A DNA stretch of 10,631 nucleotides, from NCBI GenBank assembly GCA_045545635.1, contig JAZQBI010000172.1:1-10631 (forward strand). The letters run 5' to 3'. This document shows, in pieces, positions 1-6,456 of the stretch (within the stretch, counting starts at the first letter, position 1; each line of letters starts with the position of its first letter). A program made the translations under genes and the position numbers. The notes beneath the pieces were generated by a model. That model was not told where the DNA came from. It was given only the letters and a program-made list of their open reading frames with translations, and made no database searches. This DNA comes from RGIG8748 sp045545635 (GTDB lineage: Bacteria > Bacillota > Clostridia > UMGS1810).

Positions 1-396
1 GTTTTTTCCGCTGGAAGTATTGTTTATGTCTATTATGTACTCAACCTTAAGTCTGCCTCCGGTATCGTCTATGTCCGAAAACAGTTCTTTGGTGTGTATA
101 TCTATAGTAAGCTCCCCAAAGGGCATAGAGTACAGTGAGGATGTCTTGCGTCCGGGTACAAAGAGCATCTGCGAGTTAACTGTACCCCGTCTTGTAAGAC
201 TCACATAGTCGTTTGCAATCTCTATGGTGGTCTTTGTTCCGCCAAGACCGGTTATTTCAGATTCCTCATATTCGCAGAAGTAAACCCCGTCCGATTTGTA
301 GAACTCACACTCGCTTACAAGCTCAATGTTGCTGTCCTCTTCGTCACCTGCATAGCTTTGCAGACCTTTTATGGATATTGTAAAATCATTTGGCAT
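1..396 (-). CDS. DUF1934 (YwiB-like) beta-barrel protein, 3' end cut by window
   Basis: Reading the minus strand from ATG at 396 gives 132 open codons to the window edge with no stop. The protein starts MPNDFTISIKGLQSYAGDEE and contains the motifs typical of DUF1934 (YwiB of Bacillus): a FYKSDGVYF strand, YEESEITGLGGTKTT near residues 43-56, RRGTVNSQMLF near 69-79, and a late EYIIDINN stretch. The family is about 140 residues, so only some ten C-terminal residues should lie outside the window. Members are small calycin-like beta-barrels of unknown function, cytoplasmic as judged by the absence of a signal peptide here. An AGGAGA ribosome binding site (406-411) sits 9 nt before the start, and a separate promoter lies in the 68-bp gap after the glycosylase gene. 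Family assignment is from remembered motifs; function is unknown. Confidence 0.85.
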   Translation of the reverse strand, partial: MPNDFTISIKGLQSYAGDEEDSNIELVSECEFYKSDGVYFCEYEESEITGLGGTKTTIEIANDYVSLTRRGTVNSQMLFVPGRKTSSLYSMPFGELTIDIHTKELFSDIDDTGGRLKVEYIIDINNTSSGKN

Positions 397-430
397 TTAA
401 GAATTTCTCCTTTTAAAAACACTTAAAGAT

Positions 431-459
431 ATTCTATCATAAGTTTAATGTAATTTCAA
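431..459 (-). promoter_or_regulatory. sigma-A-type promoter of the DUF1934 gene
   Basis: On the minus strand TTGAAA (454-459) is followed after exactly 17 nt by TAGAAT (431-436). It lies in the short gap between the glycosylase stop codon (465) and the DUF1934 start (396). The gene can therefore be transcribed alone as well as by read-through from the glycosylase gene. Confidence 0.65.
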
Positions 460-464
460 AGGTT

Positions 465-1340
465 TTATTTGCTAAAACCGCCATTTTCCCGTGCATAGTA
501 AAAAAGATACTGCTGGGCAAAACCGGCATATTTTCCAAAGAGCTTTGCCGCCTCGGTTTCGATGGCTTTGTTTGTGGCATCCTCTCCAAGATACAGGCTT
601 CGCATTGTCCTCTGTACCCACACATCCACGGGAAAAGCCTCACTCATACCAAAAGAGAAAAGAAGAATACAGTCTGCTACCTTGGTGCCTATTCCCTTAA
701 TCTTCATAAGTTCCTTTTTTGCTTCCTTGTATGGCATATTTTTTATCCCGTCAAGGTCTACCTCGCGGGAAGAAATCTTGTTTACGGCATCCACAATATA
801 TGCTGCACGGTAGCCCGCTTTAAGGGGGGCAAGCTCCTCTTCCGTAATCCCCTCAAGGTCTTCAAGAGTGGGGAAGGTGTACAGGGTTTGCCCTTCCAGT
901 GTACACTTTTTGCCATACATTGTGCAAAGTCCGGCAACTATCTTTTTGATTCTCGGTATCTGATTTTGCGAAGATACAATAAAGGATATAAGACACTCAA
1001 AAATTTCCTGATTGAGTATGTGTATTCCGTAGCCGAATTCCATGGCACGGGAGACGTATTTATCCTTTTTGTACATAGCCTTGACCTTGGTATAATCTCT
1101 GTTTAAATCCAGATAGTCAAGCCATATGGAATTTACATCCTCAAGTGTTGTATTGTATATAGTAAGGGTATCGCCGCAAAGAGCCATTCTTACTGCTTTG
1201 CCGTACGCCACACCTGTGTATGAAGAATCCTCATTTTTTATCCATCGGAAGCACTGTCCGCAGTCAAAGGTGTGGGTAAGGTCAAAATCACTTATTCCCG
1301 ATATAGTGCAGGTATCGGAATTTAGCATACAAATATTCAT
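465..1340 (-). CDS. ogg: 8-oxoguanine DNA glycosylase / AP lyase (OGG1-type)
   Basis: 291 residues. The protein removes oxidised guanine from DNA in base excision repair and can nick the abasic site. The N-terminal domain carries the OGG signature FDCGQCFRW (residues 26-34), a variant of the usual CGQxFRW. The central and C-terminal part is the HhH-GPD fold. The hairpin is KGIGTKVADC, in which K220 corresponds to the Schiff-base lysine (human OGG1 K249), and PVDVWV provides the catalytic aspartate D239 (human D268). The length fits bacterial and archaeal members of the OGG1 branch. The ATG at 1340 is preceded by AGGTGA 4-5 nt upstream. The gene is divergent from the M20 peptidase and may share a control region with it. 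Repair of oxidised DNA fits the oxygen-defence genes nearby. Family call is firm; activity is inferred from the conserved residues. Confidence 0.93.
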   Translation of the reverse strand: MNICMLNSDTCTISGISDFDLTHTFDCGQCFRWIKNEDSSYTGVAYGKAVRMALCGDTLTIYNTTLEDVNSIWLDYLDLNRDYTKVKAMYKKDKYVSRAMEFGYGIHILNQEIFECLISFIVSSQNQIPRIKKIVAGLCTMYGKKCTLEGQTLYTFPTLEDLEGITEEELAPLKAGYRAAYIVDAVNKISSREVDLDGIKNMPYKEAKKELMKIKGIGTKVADCILLFSFGMSEAFPVDVWVQRTMRSLYLGEDATNKAIETEAAKLFGKYAGFAQQYLFYYARENGGFSK

Positions 1341-1356
1341 TATATCACCTTACAAT

Positions 1357-1385
1357 ATTTTATCTTATATCACCTTTTATGTCAA
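1357..1385 (-). promoter_or_regulatory. sigma-A-type promoter of the glycosylase gene
   Basis: On the minus strand a perfect TTGACA (1380-1385) is followed after 17 nt by TAAAAT (1357-1362). The start of transcription would be near 1350, leaving a leader of only about ten bases before the ATG, with AGGTGA as ribosome binding site. The -35 box touches the large palindrome at 1386-1429. Confidence 0.75.
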
Positions 1386-1429
1386 TAGCCTTAACGACCA
1401 ACACTATTCAGTGTTGGTCGTTAAGGCTA
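1386..1429. repeat. perfect 20-bp inverted repeat between divergent promoters (candidate operator)
   Basis: Arms 1386-1405 and 1410-1429 are exact reverse complements separated by ATTC; the core reads ACCAACACT-ATTC-AGTGTTGGT. The palindrome begins at the base next to the TTGACA box of the glycosylase promoter and ends 8 bp before the TTGACT box of the peptidase promoter. It lies upstream of both expected transcription starts, so it would not be transcribed by either. This favours a DNA-level element (operator or small inserted palindrome) over an RNA terminator. Confidence 0.8.
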
Positions 1430-1437
1430 AAAACTGC

Positions 1438-1466
1438 TTGACTGCCATGGAAAAAATTGGTATAAT
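1438..1466 (+). promoter_or_regulatory. sigma-A-type promoter of the M20 peptidase gene
   Basis: TTGACT (1438-1443), a 17-nt spacer, then a perfect TATAAT (1461-1466). Transcription would start near 1473, giving a leader of about 23 bases that contains the GGGAGG ribosome binding site (1482-1487). Confidence 0.8.
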
Positions 1467-1495
1467 TCGCTTGTATCTATTGGGAGGGATTTTTT

Positions 1496-2653
1496 ATGGT
1501 AACAAAAATATTTGAAGAAATAGAAAAGTTAAAAGACAAATACACAGATATGCTGGTTGATTTGTGCAGCATAGAGAGTAAATCGAACGACAAAGAGGGC
1601 GTAGACAAGGTGGGGGATTATCTGTGTCGTGTTGCTCTCGATATGGGTTATACCATAAAGAAGAAAGAATTTGAAAAAGCGGGAAATGTGTATTCATTCA
1701 CTCTTAATCCCGATGCAAAAATGAGTGGCGTTGCCGTTTCCGCACATATGGATACTGTTTTTGAAAAGGGAGTATTCGGCTATCCTCCCGTAAGGATAGA
1801 GGGAGACAGAATATACGGCCCCGGTGTTTTTGACTGCAAGGGCGGAATTGTTCAGTGCATGCTTGTTATGGAAGCCATGAAAAACTGCGGATACACAGAC
1901 CGTCCCGTTAAACTCATCCTCCAGAGCGATGAAGAAGTATCTTCTTCGCTTTCCGACAAGGGTACATTGGAATTTATGGTGGAGGAAGCCAAAGGCTGTG
2001 CGGCTTTCTTAAATACCGAGGGACACAGAAAACCCACAATCACCGTAGGCAGAAAGGGTATTACCGCCCGTACCATAGTAATAGAGGGCAGAGCCTGTCA
2101 TGCAGGTTACTATGTGGGAGGTATAAGTGCGGTGAGAGAGGCGGCATACAAGGTAACAGAGCTTGAAAAACACAGTGATGTAAATTCCATAACCTTTAAC
2201 TGCGGTGCAATCCGAGGGGGAACAGTGTCTAATATAGTTCCTGACAGATGCGAAATAGATGTGGAATTTCGCTACAAGACAATGGAGCAGAAGAAGCAAG
2301 CCGAGGATATTTTTGAAAATGTTGTAAATACTTCCTATGTAGAGGGTACAAAATCCCACTACATACAAAAGAGCGAGAGAATACCTATGGAGAGAACCGA
2401 AGAAAATGATAAACTTGCAGGGATATATAACTCCGTTGCGGAAAAATACGGTTTTGAAGCTTTTGAACTTTTTGAATCTCCCGGTGGAGCTGATTCTGCA
2501 TATACAACCCATGCCGGAATTCCCACAGTAGATTCAATAGGACCTCAGGGAGCAGACGGTCACTGCACAACGGAAATGACAGTTCTTTCTTCAATTCCTC
2601 GTATGGCAAAAATTATGGCAGCGGTAATATTGGAGTGTCCGGAAAAAATATAA
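1496..2653 (+). CDS. M20-family zinc metallopeptidase (carboxypeptidase G2 / ArgE / DapE type)
   Basis: 385 residues with no signal peptide, so cytoplasmic. The M20 di-zinc site is complete: H84 with D86 in SAHMDTV, bridging D113 in FDCKGG, general base E146 and ligand E147 in QSDEEVSS, E175 in NTEGH, and H356 in ADGHCTTE. The lid/dimerisation domain is inserted at about residues 185-295 and has the usual conserved His (H202, ACHAG). Members hydrolyse C-terminal or N-acyl amide bonds of small substrates: dipeptides, acylated amino acids, folate-type glutamates. The exact substrate cannot be read from the sequence, but overall it is closest to the carboxypeptidase G2-like branch. The ATG follows GGGAGG by 8 nt and is monocistronic with a strong promoter. 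It is divergent from the glycosylase gene. Confidence 0.92.
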   Translation: MVTKIFEEIEKLKDKYTDMLVDLCSIESKSNDKEGVDKVGDYLCRVALDMGYTIKKKEFEKAGNVYSFTLNPDAKMSGVAVSAHMDTVFEKGVFGYPPVRIEGDRIYGPGVFDCKGGIVQCMLVMEAMKNCGYTDRPVKLILQSDEEVSSSLSDKGTLEFMVEEAKGCAAFLNTEGHRKPTITVGRKGITARTIVIEGRACHAGYYVGGISAVREAAYKVTELEKHSDVNSITFNCGAIRGGTVSNIVPDRCEIDVEFRYKTMEQKKQAEDIFENVVNTSYVEGTKSHYIQKSERIPMERTEENDKLAGIYNSVAEKYGFEAFELFESPGGADSAYTTHAGIPTVDSIGPQGADGHCTTEMTVLSSIPRMAKIMAAVILECPEKI

Positions 2654-2673
2654 CACAAAGATTACAAATGCTG

Positions 2674-2691
2674 TTATAACTTGAATTATAA
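2674..2691. promoter_or_regulatory. TTATAA-N6-TTATAA element over the flavodiiron promoter (PerR-like?)
   Basis: Two TTATAA hexamers (2674-2679 and 2686-2691) flank CTTGAA and overlap the -35 box. The right half, ATTATAA, equals a half-site of the PerR box (TTATAAT-N-ATTATAA), but the halves are three bases further apart than in the standard box. PerR control of flavodiiron and rubredoxin genes is known in Clostridium acetobutylicum; its application here is inference. Confidence 0.35.
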
Positions 2692-2709
2692 AGGTTTTTT
2701 TGATAAAAT
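2681..2709 (+). promoter_or_regulatory. sigma-A-type promoter of the flavodiiron-rubredoxin operon
   Basis: TTGAAT (2681-2686), 17 nt, TAAAAT (2704-2709). Transcription would begin about 2716, almost directly at the GAGGTG ribosome binding site (2718-2723), so the leader is very short. No terminator is seen after the upstream peptidase gene. Confidence 0.7.
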
Positions 2710-2730
2710 CGCACTATGAGGTGAATAAGA

Positions 2731-3876
2731 ATGCAAATTACAAATGATGTATTATATGTAGGTGTAAATGACCACAATATTGACCTTTTTGAAGGACAGT
2801 ACATCGTACCAAACGGTATGGCATATAATTCATATGCCATAGTTGACGATAAAATAGCGATTATGGATTCCGTTGATGCTAATTTTGGTGAGGAATGGAT
2901 AGGCAATATCAAAAATGCACTTTCCGGCAGATGCCCCGACTATCTTGTGGTTCAGCATATGGAGCCTGACCACTCTGCAAGTATTGTTAACTTTGTCAAA
3001 GCTTTTCCGGATGCAAAGATAGTTTCTTCTTCCAAGGCATTTAATATGATGAAGAACTTTTACGGTACGGATTTTGCTGACAGACAGATTGTTGTGGGCG
3101 AGGGAGATACCCTTTGCCTCGGAGAGCACACACTGACCTTTGTCACCGCACCAATGGTACATTGGCCCGAGGTTATTGTGACCTATGACAGCCACGATAA
3201 AATTCTCTTCTCAGCAGACGGTTTTGGCAAATTCGGTGCATTGGACGCGGAGGAGGACTGGGCTTGCGAAGCAAGACGCTACTATATAGGCATTGTAGGT
3301 AAATACGGCGTTCAGGTGCAGGCACTTCTCAAAAAGGCGGCGGCACTGGATATAGAAATCATCTGCCCTTTGCACGGACCTGTCCTTTCGGAAAACCTTG
3401 GTTACTATATAGACCTCTACAATACCTGGTCAAGCTATTCCGTGGAGGAAGAGGGCATAGTTATTGCATACACCTCCGTGTACGGAAACACAAAAAAGGC
3501 AGTGGAATACCTTGCAGATGTTCTCCAAAAGCAGGGCAAAAAGGTTGCGGTAAACGACCTTGCACGCTGTGACATGGCAGAAGCCGTGGAGGATGCATTC
3601 CGCTACTCCAAACTTGTGCTTGCCACCACAACCTACAATGGGGATATTTTCCCGTTTATGAAGGAATTTATAAATCACTTAACCGAGCGCAACTATCAGA
3701 ACAGAACCGTTGCTTTTATAGAAAACGGAAGCTGGGCACCTACTGCAAAAAAAGTTCTCAAATCCATGCTGGAAAAGAGTAAAAATCTTAACTTTGCACA
3801 AACTGAAATTACCATTGCCTCTGCAATGAGTGAAGAAAATAAAAAACAAATAGAACAGCTCGCAAATGAACTGTAA
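2731..3876 (+). CDS. fprA: flavodiiron protein (class A FDP, O2/NO reductase)
   Basis: 381 residues, cytoplasmic. The N-terminal metallo-beta-lactamase-like domain (about 1-240) carries the di-iron ligands: HMEPDH gives H76, E78, D80 and H81; then H144 in PMVHWPE, D163 in SADGFG, and H215 in CPLHGP. The C-terminal flavodoxin domain (about 243-381) begins with the FMN phosphate loop TSVYGNTKKA. There is no extra rubredoxin or flavin reductase domain, so this is the basic class A form. Such proteins reduce O2 to water and/or NO to N2O, taking electrons from rubredoxin, which is encoded 23 bp downstream. The ATG is preceded by GAGGTG. The two genes form one operon ending at a strong terminator. 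The call is firm; which gas is the main substrate cannot be decided from sequence. Confidence 0.96.
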   Translation: MQITNDVLYVGVNDHNIDLFEGQYIVPNGMAYNSYAIVDDKIAIMDSVDANFGEEWIGNIKNALSGRCPDYLVVQHMEPDHSASIVNFVKAFPDAKIVSSSKAFNMMKNFYGTDFADRQIVVGEGDTLCLGEHTLTFVTAPMVHWPEVIVTYDSHDKILFSADGFGKFGALDAEEDWACEARRYYIGIVGKYGVQVQALLKKAAALDIEIICPLHGPVLSENLGYYIDLYNTWSSYSVEEEGIVIAYTSVYGNTKKAVEYLADVLQKQGKKVAVNDLARCDMAEAVEDAFRYSKLVLATTTYNGDIFPFMKEFINHLTERNYQNRTVAFIENGSWAPTAKKVLKSMLEKSKNLNFAQTEITIASAMSEENKKQIEQLANEL

Positions 3877-3899
3877 AATTTTAAAGGAGGAATTTTGTT

Positions 3900-4058
3900 A
3901 TGAAAAAGTATGTATGTGATGTCTGCGGATGGGTATATGACGAAGAGTTGGGTGCTCCCGATCTCGGTATAGAGCCCGGTACTGCCTTTGAGGATCTTCC
4001 CGATGATTTTGAATGTCCTCTCTGCTCAGTAGGCAAAGATATGTTTTCGGAAGAATAA
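3900..4058 (+). CDS. rubredoxin
   Basis: A 52-residue protein that starts MKKYVCDVCGWVYDEELG. The one-iron site is formed by C6 and C9 (CDVCG) and C39 and C42 (CPLCS). Hallmarks of the family include the CGWVYD segment, the GTAFEDLPDDFECP segment, and the GKDMF tail. A small oddity is Ser instead of the usual Gly after the last cysteine (CPLCSVGK rather than CPxCGVGK). Rubredoxin is a soluble one-electron carrier; its position 23 bp after the flavodiiron gene marks it as the likely direct electron donor to that protein. GGAGG (3886-3890) lies 9 nt before the ATG, and the gene is followed at once by a terminator. It is easily missed because of its size. Confidence 0.97.
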   Translation: MKKYVCDVCGWVYDEELGAPDLGIEPGTAFEDLPDDFECPLCSVGKDMFSEE

Positions 4059-4067
4059 GAATTTAGC

Positions 4068-4107
4068 CACCCCAAACTGTAAAAGACACAGTTTGGGGTG
4101 CTTTTTT
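4068..4107 (+). terminator. intrinsic terminator after rubredoxin
   Basis: A perfect 13-bp stem (4068-4080 with 4088-4100, CACCCCAAACTGT and its complement), a 7-nt loop, and then C plus six T. It lies 10 bp after the rubredoxin stop codon. Confidence 0.95.
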
Positions 4108-4124
4108 ATATAAGCCTGTATTCC

Positions 4125-4143
4125 GTGTACTATTTCAGTACAC
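4125..4143. repeat. small palindrome upstream of the php promoter (candidate operator)
   Basis: GTGTACT (4125-4131), ATTTC spacer, AGTACAC (4137-4143). It lies 17 bp before the -35 box of the php operon. It has no T tract, so it is not a terminator; its position suits a regulator-binding site. The centre (ACT-ATTTC-AGT) resembles that of the larger palindrome at 1386-1429 (ACT-ATTC-AGT). Confidence 0.5.
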
Positions 4144-4160
4144 ATGAAGAATATTTCGGG

Positions 4161-4189
4161 TTTACATCCCTATGCAAATTAATTATAAT
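4161..4189 (+). promoter_or_regulatory. sigma-A-type promoter of the php / M24 / ASRT operon
   Basis: TTTACA (4161-4166), 17 nt, perfect TATAAT (4184-4189). Transcription would begin near 4196, just upstream of the GGAGGTG ribosome binding site. Confidence 0.75.
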
Positions 4190-4209
4190 GAAAATGGAAA
4201 ATGAGTTTT

Positions 4210-4216
4210 GGAGGTG
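4210..4216 (+). promoter_or_regulatory. ribosome binding site that fixes the TTG start of php
   Basis: GGAGGTG is followed by 6 nt and then TTG at 4223. An in-frame TTG at 4208 overlaps this motif and so cannot be the start. No in-frame ATG lies close by. Confidence 0.85.
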
Positions 4217-4222
4217 TACATA

Positions 4223-5230
4223 TTGATTACAACAGTTCTTGGTGAAATAGAGGAAAGTAAGCTTGGTGTTACCTCTCCACACGAACATATTTTCATTGAT
4301 ATGCGCTGCTGTGTGGATGTAACGGGAAACGAGCCTGCCCGTTTTCACGAAAAGATAGGTTTGGAAAACCGTGTGGATGTATTTGAAGATCCCTATGCAG
4401 TTCTGGACAATGCACTTCTTGAGGGTGTGGATGATGCCGTATCGGAGATGGAATATTATAGGTCCCTTGGCGGAAACACCGTAATTGACTGTACTCCAGA
4501 CGAAATAGGCAGAGATCCCCTTGCACTGAAAGAGGTTTCTGAGCGCAGCGGTGTAAACATCATTCTGGGATGCGGACACTACTACCACAAGGCACATTTC
4601 CCCTATGTAAAGGATGCAACCGTGGACGAGCTTGCACAGGAGATGTACAAGGACCTTACCGTTGGCATCGGAGATACCGGTATCAAAGCCGGAATAATTG
4701 GTGAAATCGGCACCAGTGCGGTAATAAGCAAGGACGAGATGAAGGTTCTCACTGCCGCAGGTATGGTTGGTGCACAGACAGGCAAGGCAATCCACGTTCA
4801 CACAGACCTTTACACAGAAAACGGCTTTAAGATAATAGATACCCTCACCGCAGAGGGCGTCAGGGAAGACAAGATATGCATAGACCATATTGATGTCAAT
4901 ATCCGTCCCGATTATATAAAGGGACTTCTTGACCGTGGTGTGTATGTTGAGTTTGATAACTTCGGCAAGGAGTTTTATGTCAACCGCAGAGAGCGTTTTG
5001 CTTACGACCTGGAAAGAATTCAAATGCTCAAAACCCTCATAGAAGAGGGCTACGGTGACAAGATTCTTGTATGCAACGACCTTTGTTTAAAGAGTATGTG
5101 GAAGAAGTTCGGCGGTCTTGGCTACGGTCACATACTTCGTCTTGTTAAGAATATGGCAATAGATAACGGCATACCGGAAGAAAAGTATATGTCGCTTTTA
5201 ATCGACAATGTAAGGAATTTTATAGTTTAA
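4223..5230 (+). CDS. php: phosphotriesterase-homology protein (Php-like metal-dependent hydrolase)
   Basis: 335 residues from the TTG start, cytoplasmic amidohydrolase-superfamily barrel. The binuclear metal site can be followed: H20 and H22 (SPHEHIF), E161 in GEIGTS, H193 in HVHTD, H222 in DHID, and D286 in CND. The bridging residue is the glutamate of the GEIGTS motif, as in E. coli Php, and not the carboxylated lysine of true phosphotriesterases and PLL lactonases. The later FDNFGK and GGLGYGHIL stretches also match the Php layout. Family members hydrolyse esters, lactones or phosphorylated sugar lactones; the substrate here is unknown. It is the first gene of a tight operon, 18 bp before the creatinase-like gene, which with the ASRT-like third gene hints at sugar or sugar-amide breakdown rather than pesticide-type phosphotriesters. 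Confidence 0.9.
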   Translation: MITTVLGEIEESKLGVTSPHEHIFIDMRCCVDVTGNEPARFHEKIGLENRVDVFEDPYAVLDNALLEGVDDAVSEMEYYRSLGGNTVIDCTPDEIGRDPLALKEVSERSGVNIILGCGHYYHKAHFPYVKDATVDELAQEMYKDLTVGIGDTGIKAGIIGEIGTSAVISKDEMKVLTAAGMVGAQTGKAIHVHTDLYTENGFKIIDTLTAEGVREDKICIDHIDVNIRPDYIKGLLDRGVYVEFDNFGKEFYVNRRERFAYDLERIQMLKTLIEEGYGDKILVCNDLCLKSMWKKFGGLGYGHILRLVKNMAIDNGIPEEKYMSLLIDNVRNFIV

Positions 5231-5248
5231 TACAAGGAGGAAAATGTA

Positions 5249-6442
5249 ATGAATTATCCCAAAATAGAAGGTAAGGAATACCTTCAGAGAATCGAAGCAC
5301 TTCGCAGTGTAATGGCAAAAGACGGAGTAGACCTTGTGGTAGGTTTCTCCAATCTTCTTGAAATCGGTATTGTAAGATACTACTGCGGATTTGCCCCCGT
5401 AAACGAAAGCTCTGCCATCGTAATCCCTGCAGAAGGTCAGGTTATTGTATGCTCCGGTCAGGCATCCTTTGACTACTGCGAGGTTCACAATGAGCTTCCC
5501 GGAAGTCGTATGGCAATCCTTCCCGAAATCGGTGAGGTAAGCGGATTTGAGTACGACACAGAAGGTCAGCTGGACTTCGAAGAGCTTTTCCAGCAGGTAA
5601 AGGCAGAACACCCCGGTGTTAAGAAAATCGGATTTATCGGCAGACTCATATTCCCGTCAATCATAATGGGCAAGCTCAAAAAGGTATTTTCCGATGCTGA
5701 GATTGTTGACTATGATGATGTTCACTATGAGCAGAGAATAAGAAAGAGCCCTGCGGAAATTGAAATATTAAAGACCAACTGGGATATGGTTTCCTCTATG
5801 TTTGAGACAGTTGTTCCCAAGATAGAGGTCGGTATGACAGAGCGTCATATTGTGGGTATGTTTGAGGCAGAAATGATGAGTCTTGGTGCAGAGAGCTATG
5901 TTCAGTCCTTTGCTCCTATGGTTGCAACAGGCCCCAAGAACTCCTACATCAGTATGTGCAGAAACACTCTCCGCAAGATAGGCGAGAGCGAAATTATCAA
6001 CCTTGCCGCAGGCGTAAGCTACGAGGGCTACAACGGTATTATCTGCAGTCCCCTGGTACTGGGCGAAATTCCTCAGAAAATCAGGGATGCCGTAATGTGT
6101 GCATATGATGCATTAAACTATGCATCTGCCAAGATGACAGCAGGTACCCCCTGTGATGTGGTACTCAACGCTTACACAGAGTATCTCACAAAGAAAGGCT
6201 ACATAGACTACTGCCCTTACGGAAGTCTCCACAGCACAGGTATGCTTGAGTGCGAAGCTCCCACATTCACAGTAGGAAACAAGCGTATTATAGAAGAAAA
6301 TATGGCTATCTGTATAGATGCATACTTCAAGGGTATGGAGTGGGGTTCATTCCGTATTGAGGATTGCTACCTTATCACCAAGGATGGCGCAAAGAGAATG
6401 ACAACCTACAACGACAAGGCTATTCCCAAGCTTTTTAAATAA
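5249..6442 (+). CDS. creatinase-like M24 (pita-bread fold) protein with degraded metal site
   Basis: 397 residues with the two-domain layout of Xaa-Pro aminopeptidases and creatinase: an N-terminal domain (about 1-165) and a pita-bread C-terminal domain (about 170-397). Of the five metal ligands of PepP, the first two aspartates are replaced (A253 in LAAG, where DxG is usual, and I264 in GYNGI, where GYxSD is usual), His is kept (H328, LHSTG), the first Glu is Asp (D357, CIDAY) and the last Glu is kept (E371, RIEDC). A metal-dependent peptidase is therefore unlikely. The pattern fits creatinase, a metal-free M24 member that hydrolyses a C-N bond. True creatinase activity is not proven. AGGAGG (5235-5240) precedes the ATG. 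The next start, for the ASRT-like gene, is 14 bp after the stop, so the two are surely co-transcribed. Confidence 0.85.
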   Translation: MNYPKIEGKEYLQRIEALRSVMAKDGVDLVVGFSNLLEIGIVRYYCGFAPVNESSAIVIPAEGQVIVCSGQASFDYCEVHNELPGSRMAILPEIGEVSGFEYDTEGQLDFEELFQQVKAEHPGVKKIGFIGRLIFPSIIMGKLKKVFSDAEIVDYDDVHYEQRIRKSPAEIEILKTNWDMVSSMFETVVPKIEVGMTERHIVGMFEAEMMSLGAESYVQSFAPMVATGPKNSYISMCRNTLRKIGESEIINLAAGVSYEGYNGIICSPLVLGEIPQKIRDAVMCAYDALNYASAKMTAGTPCDVVLNAYTEYLTKKGYIDYCPYGSLHSTGMLECEAPTFTVGNKRIIEENMAICIDAYFKGMEWGSFRIEDCYLITKDGAKRMTTYNDKAIPKLFK

Positions 6443-6456
6443 GGAGGAAATCAGTA

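Noticed and set aside
1386..1429. Reading the large palindrome as a transcription terminator
   Set aside because: It is upstream of both divergent genes, no transcript is expected to enter it, and neither side has a run of T following the stem.
4130..5023. A 297-codon open frame on the minus strand opposite php
   Set aside because: It lies wholly antisense to a gene with complete family motifs, has no ribosome binding site of note, and its translation is rich in Cys, His and Tyr without any recognisable domain.
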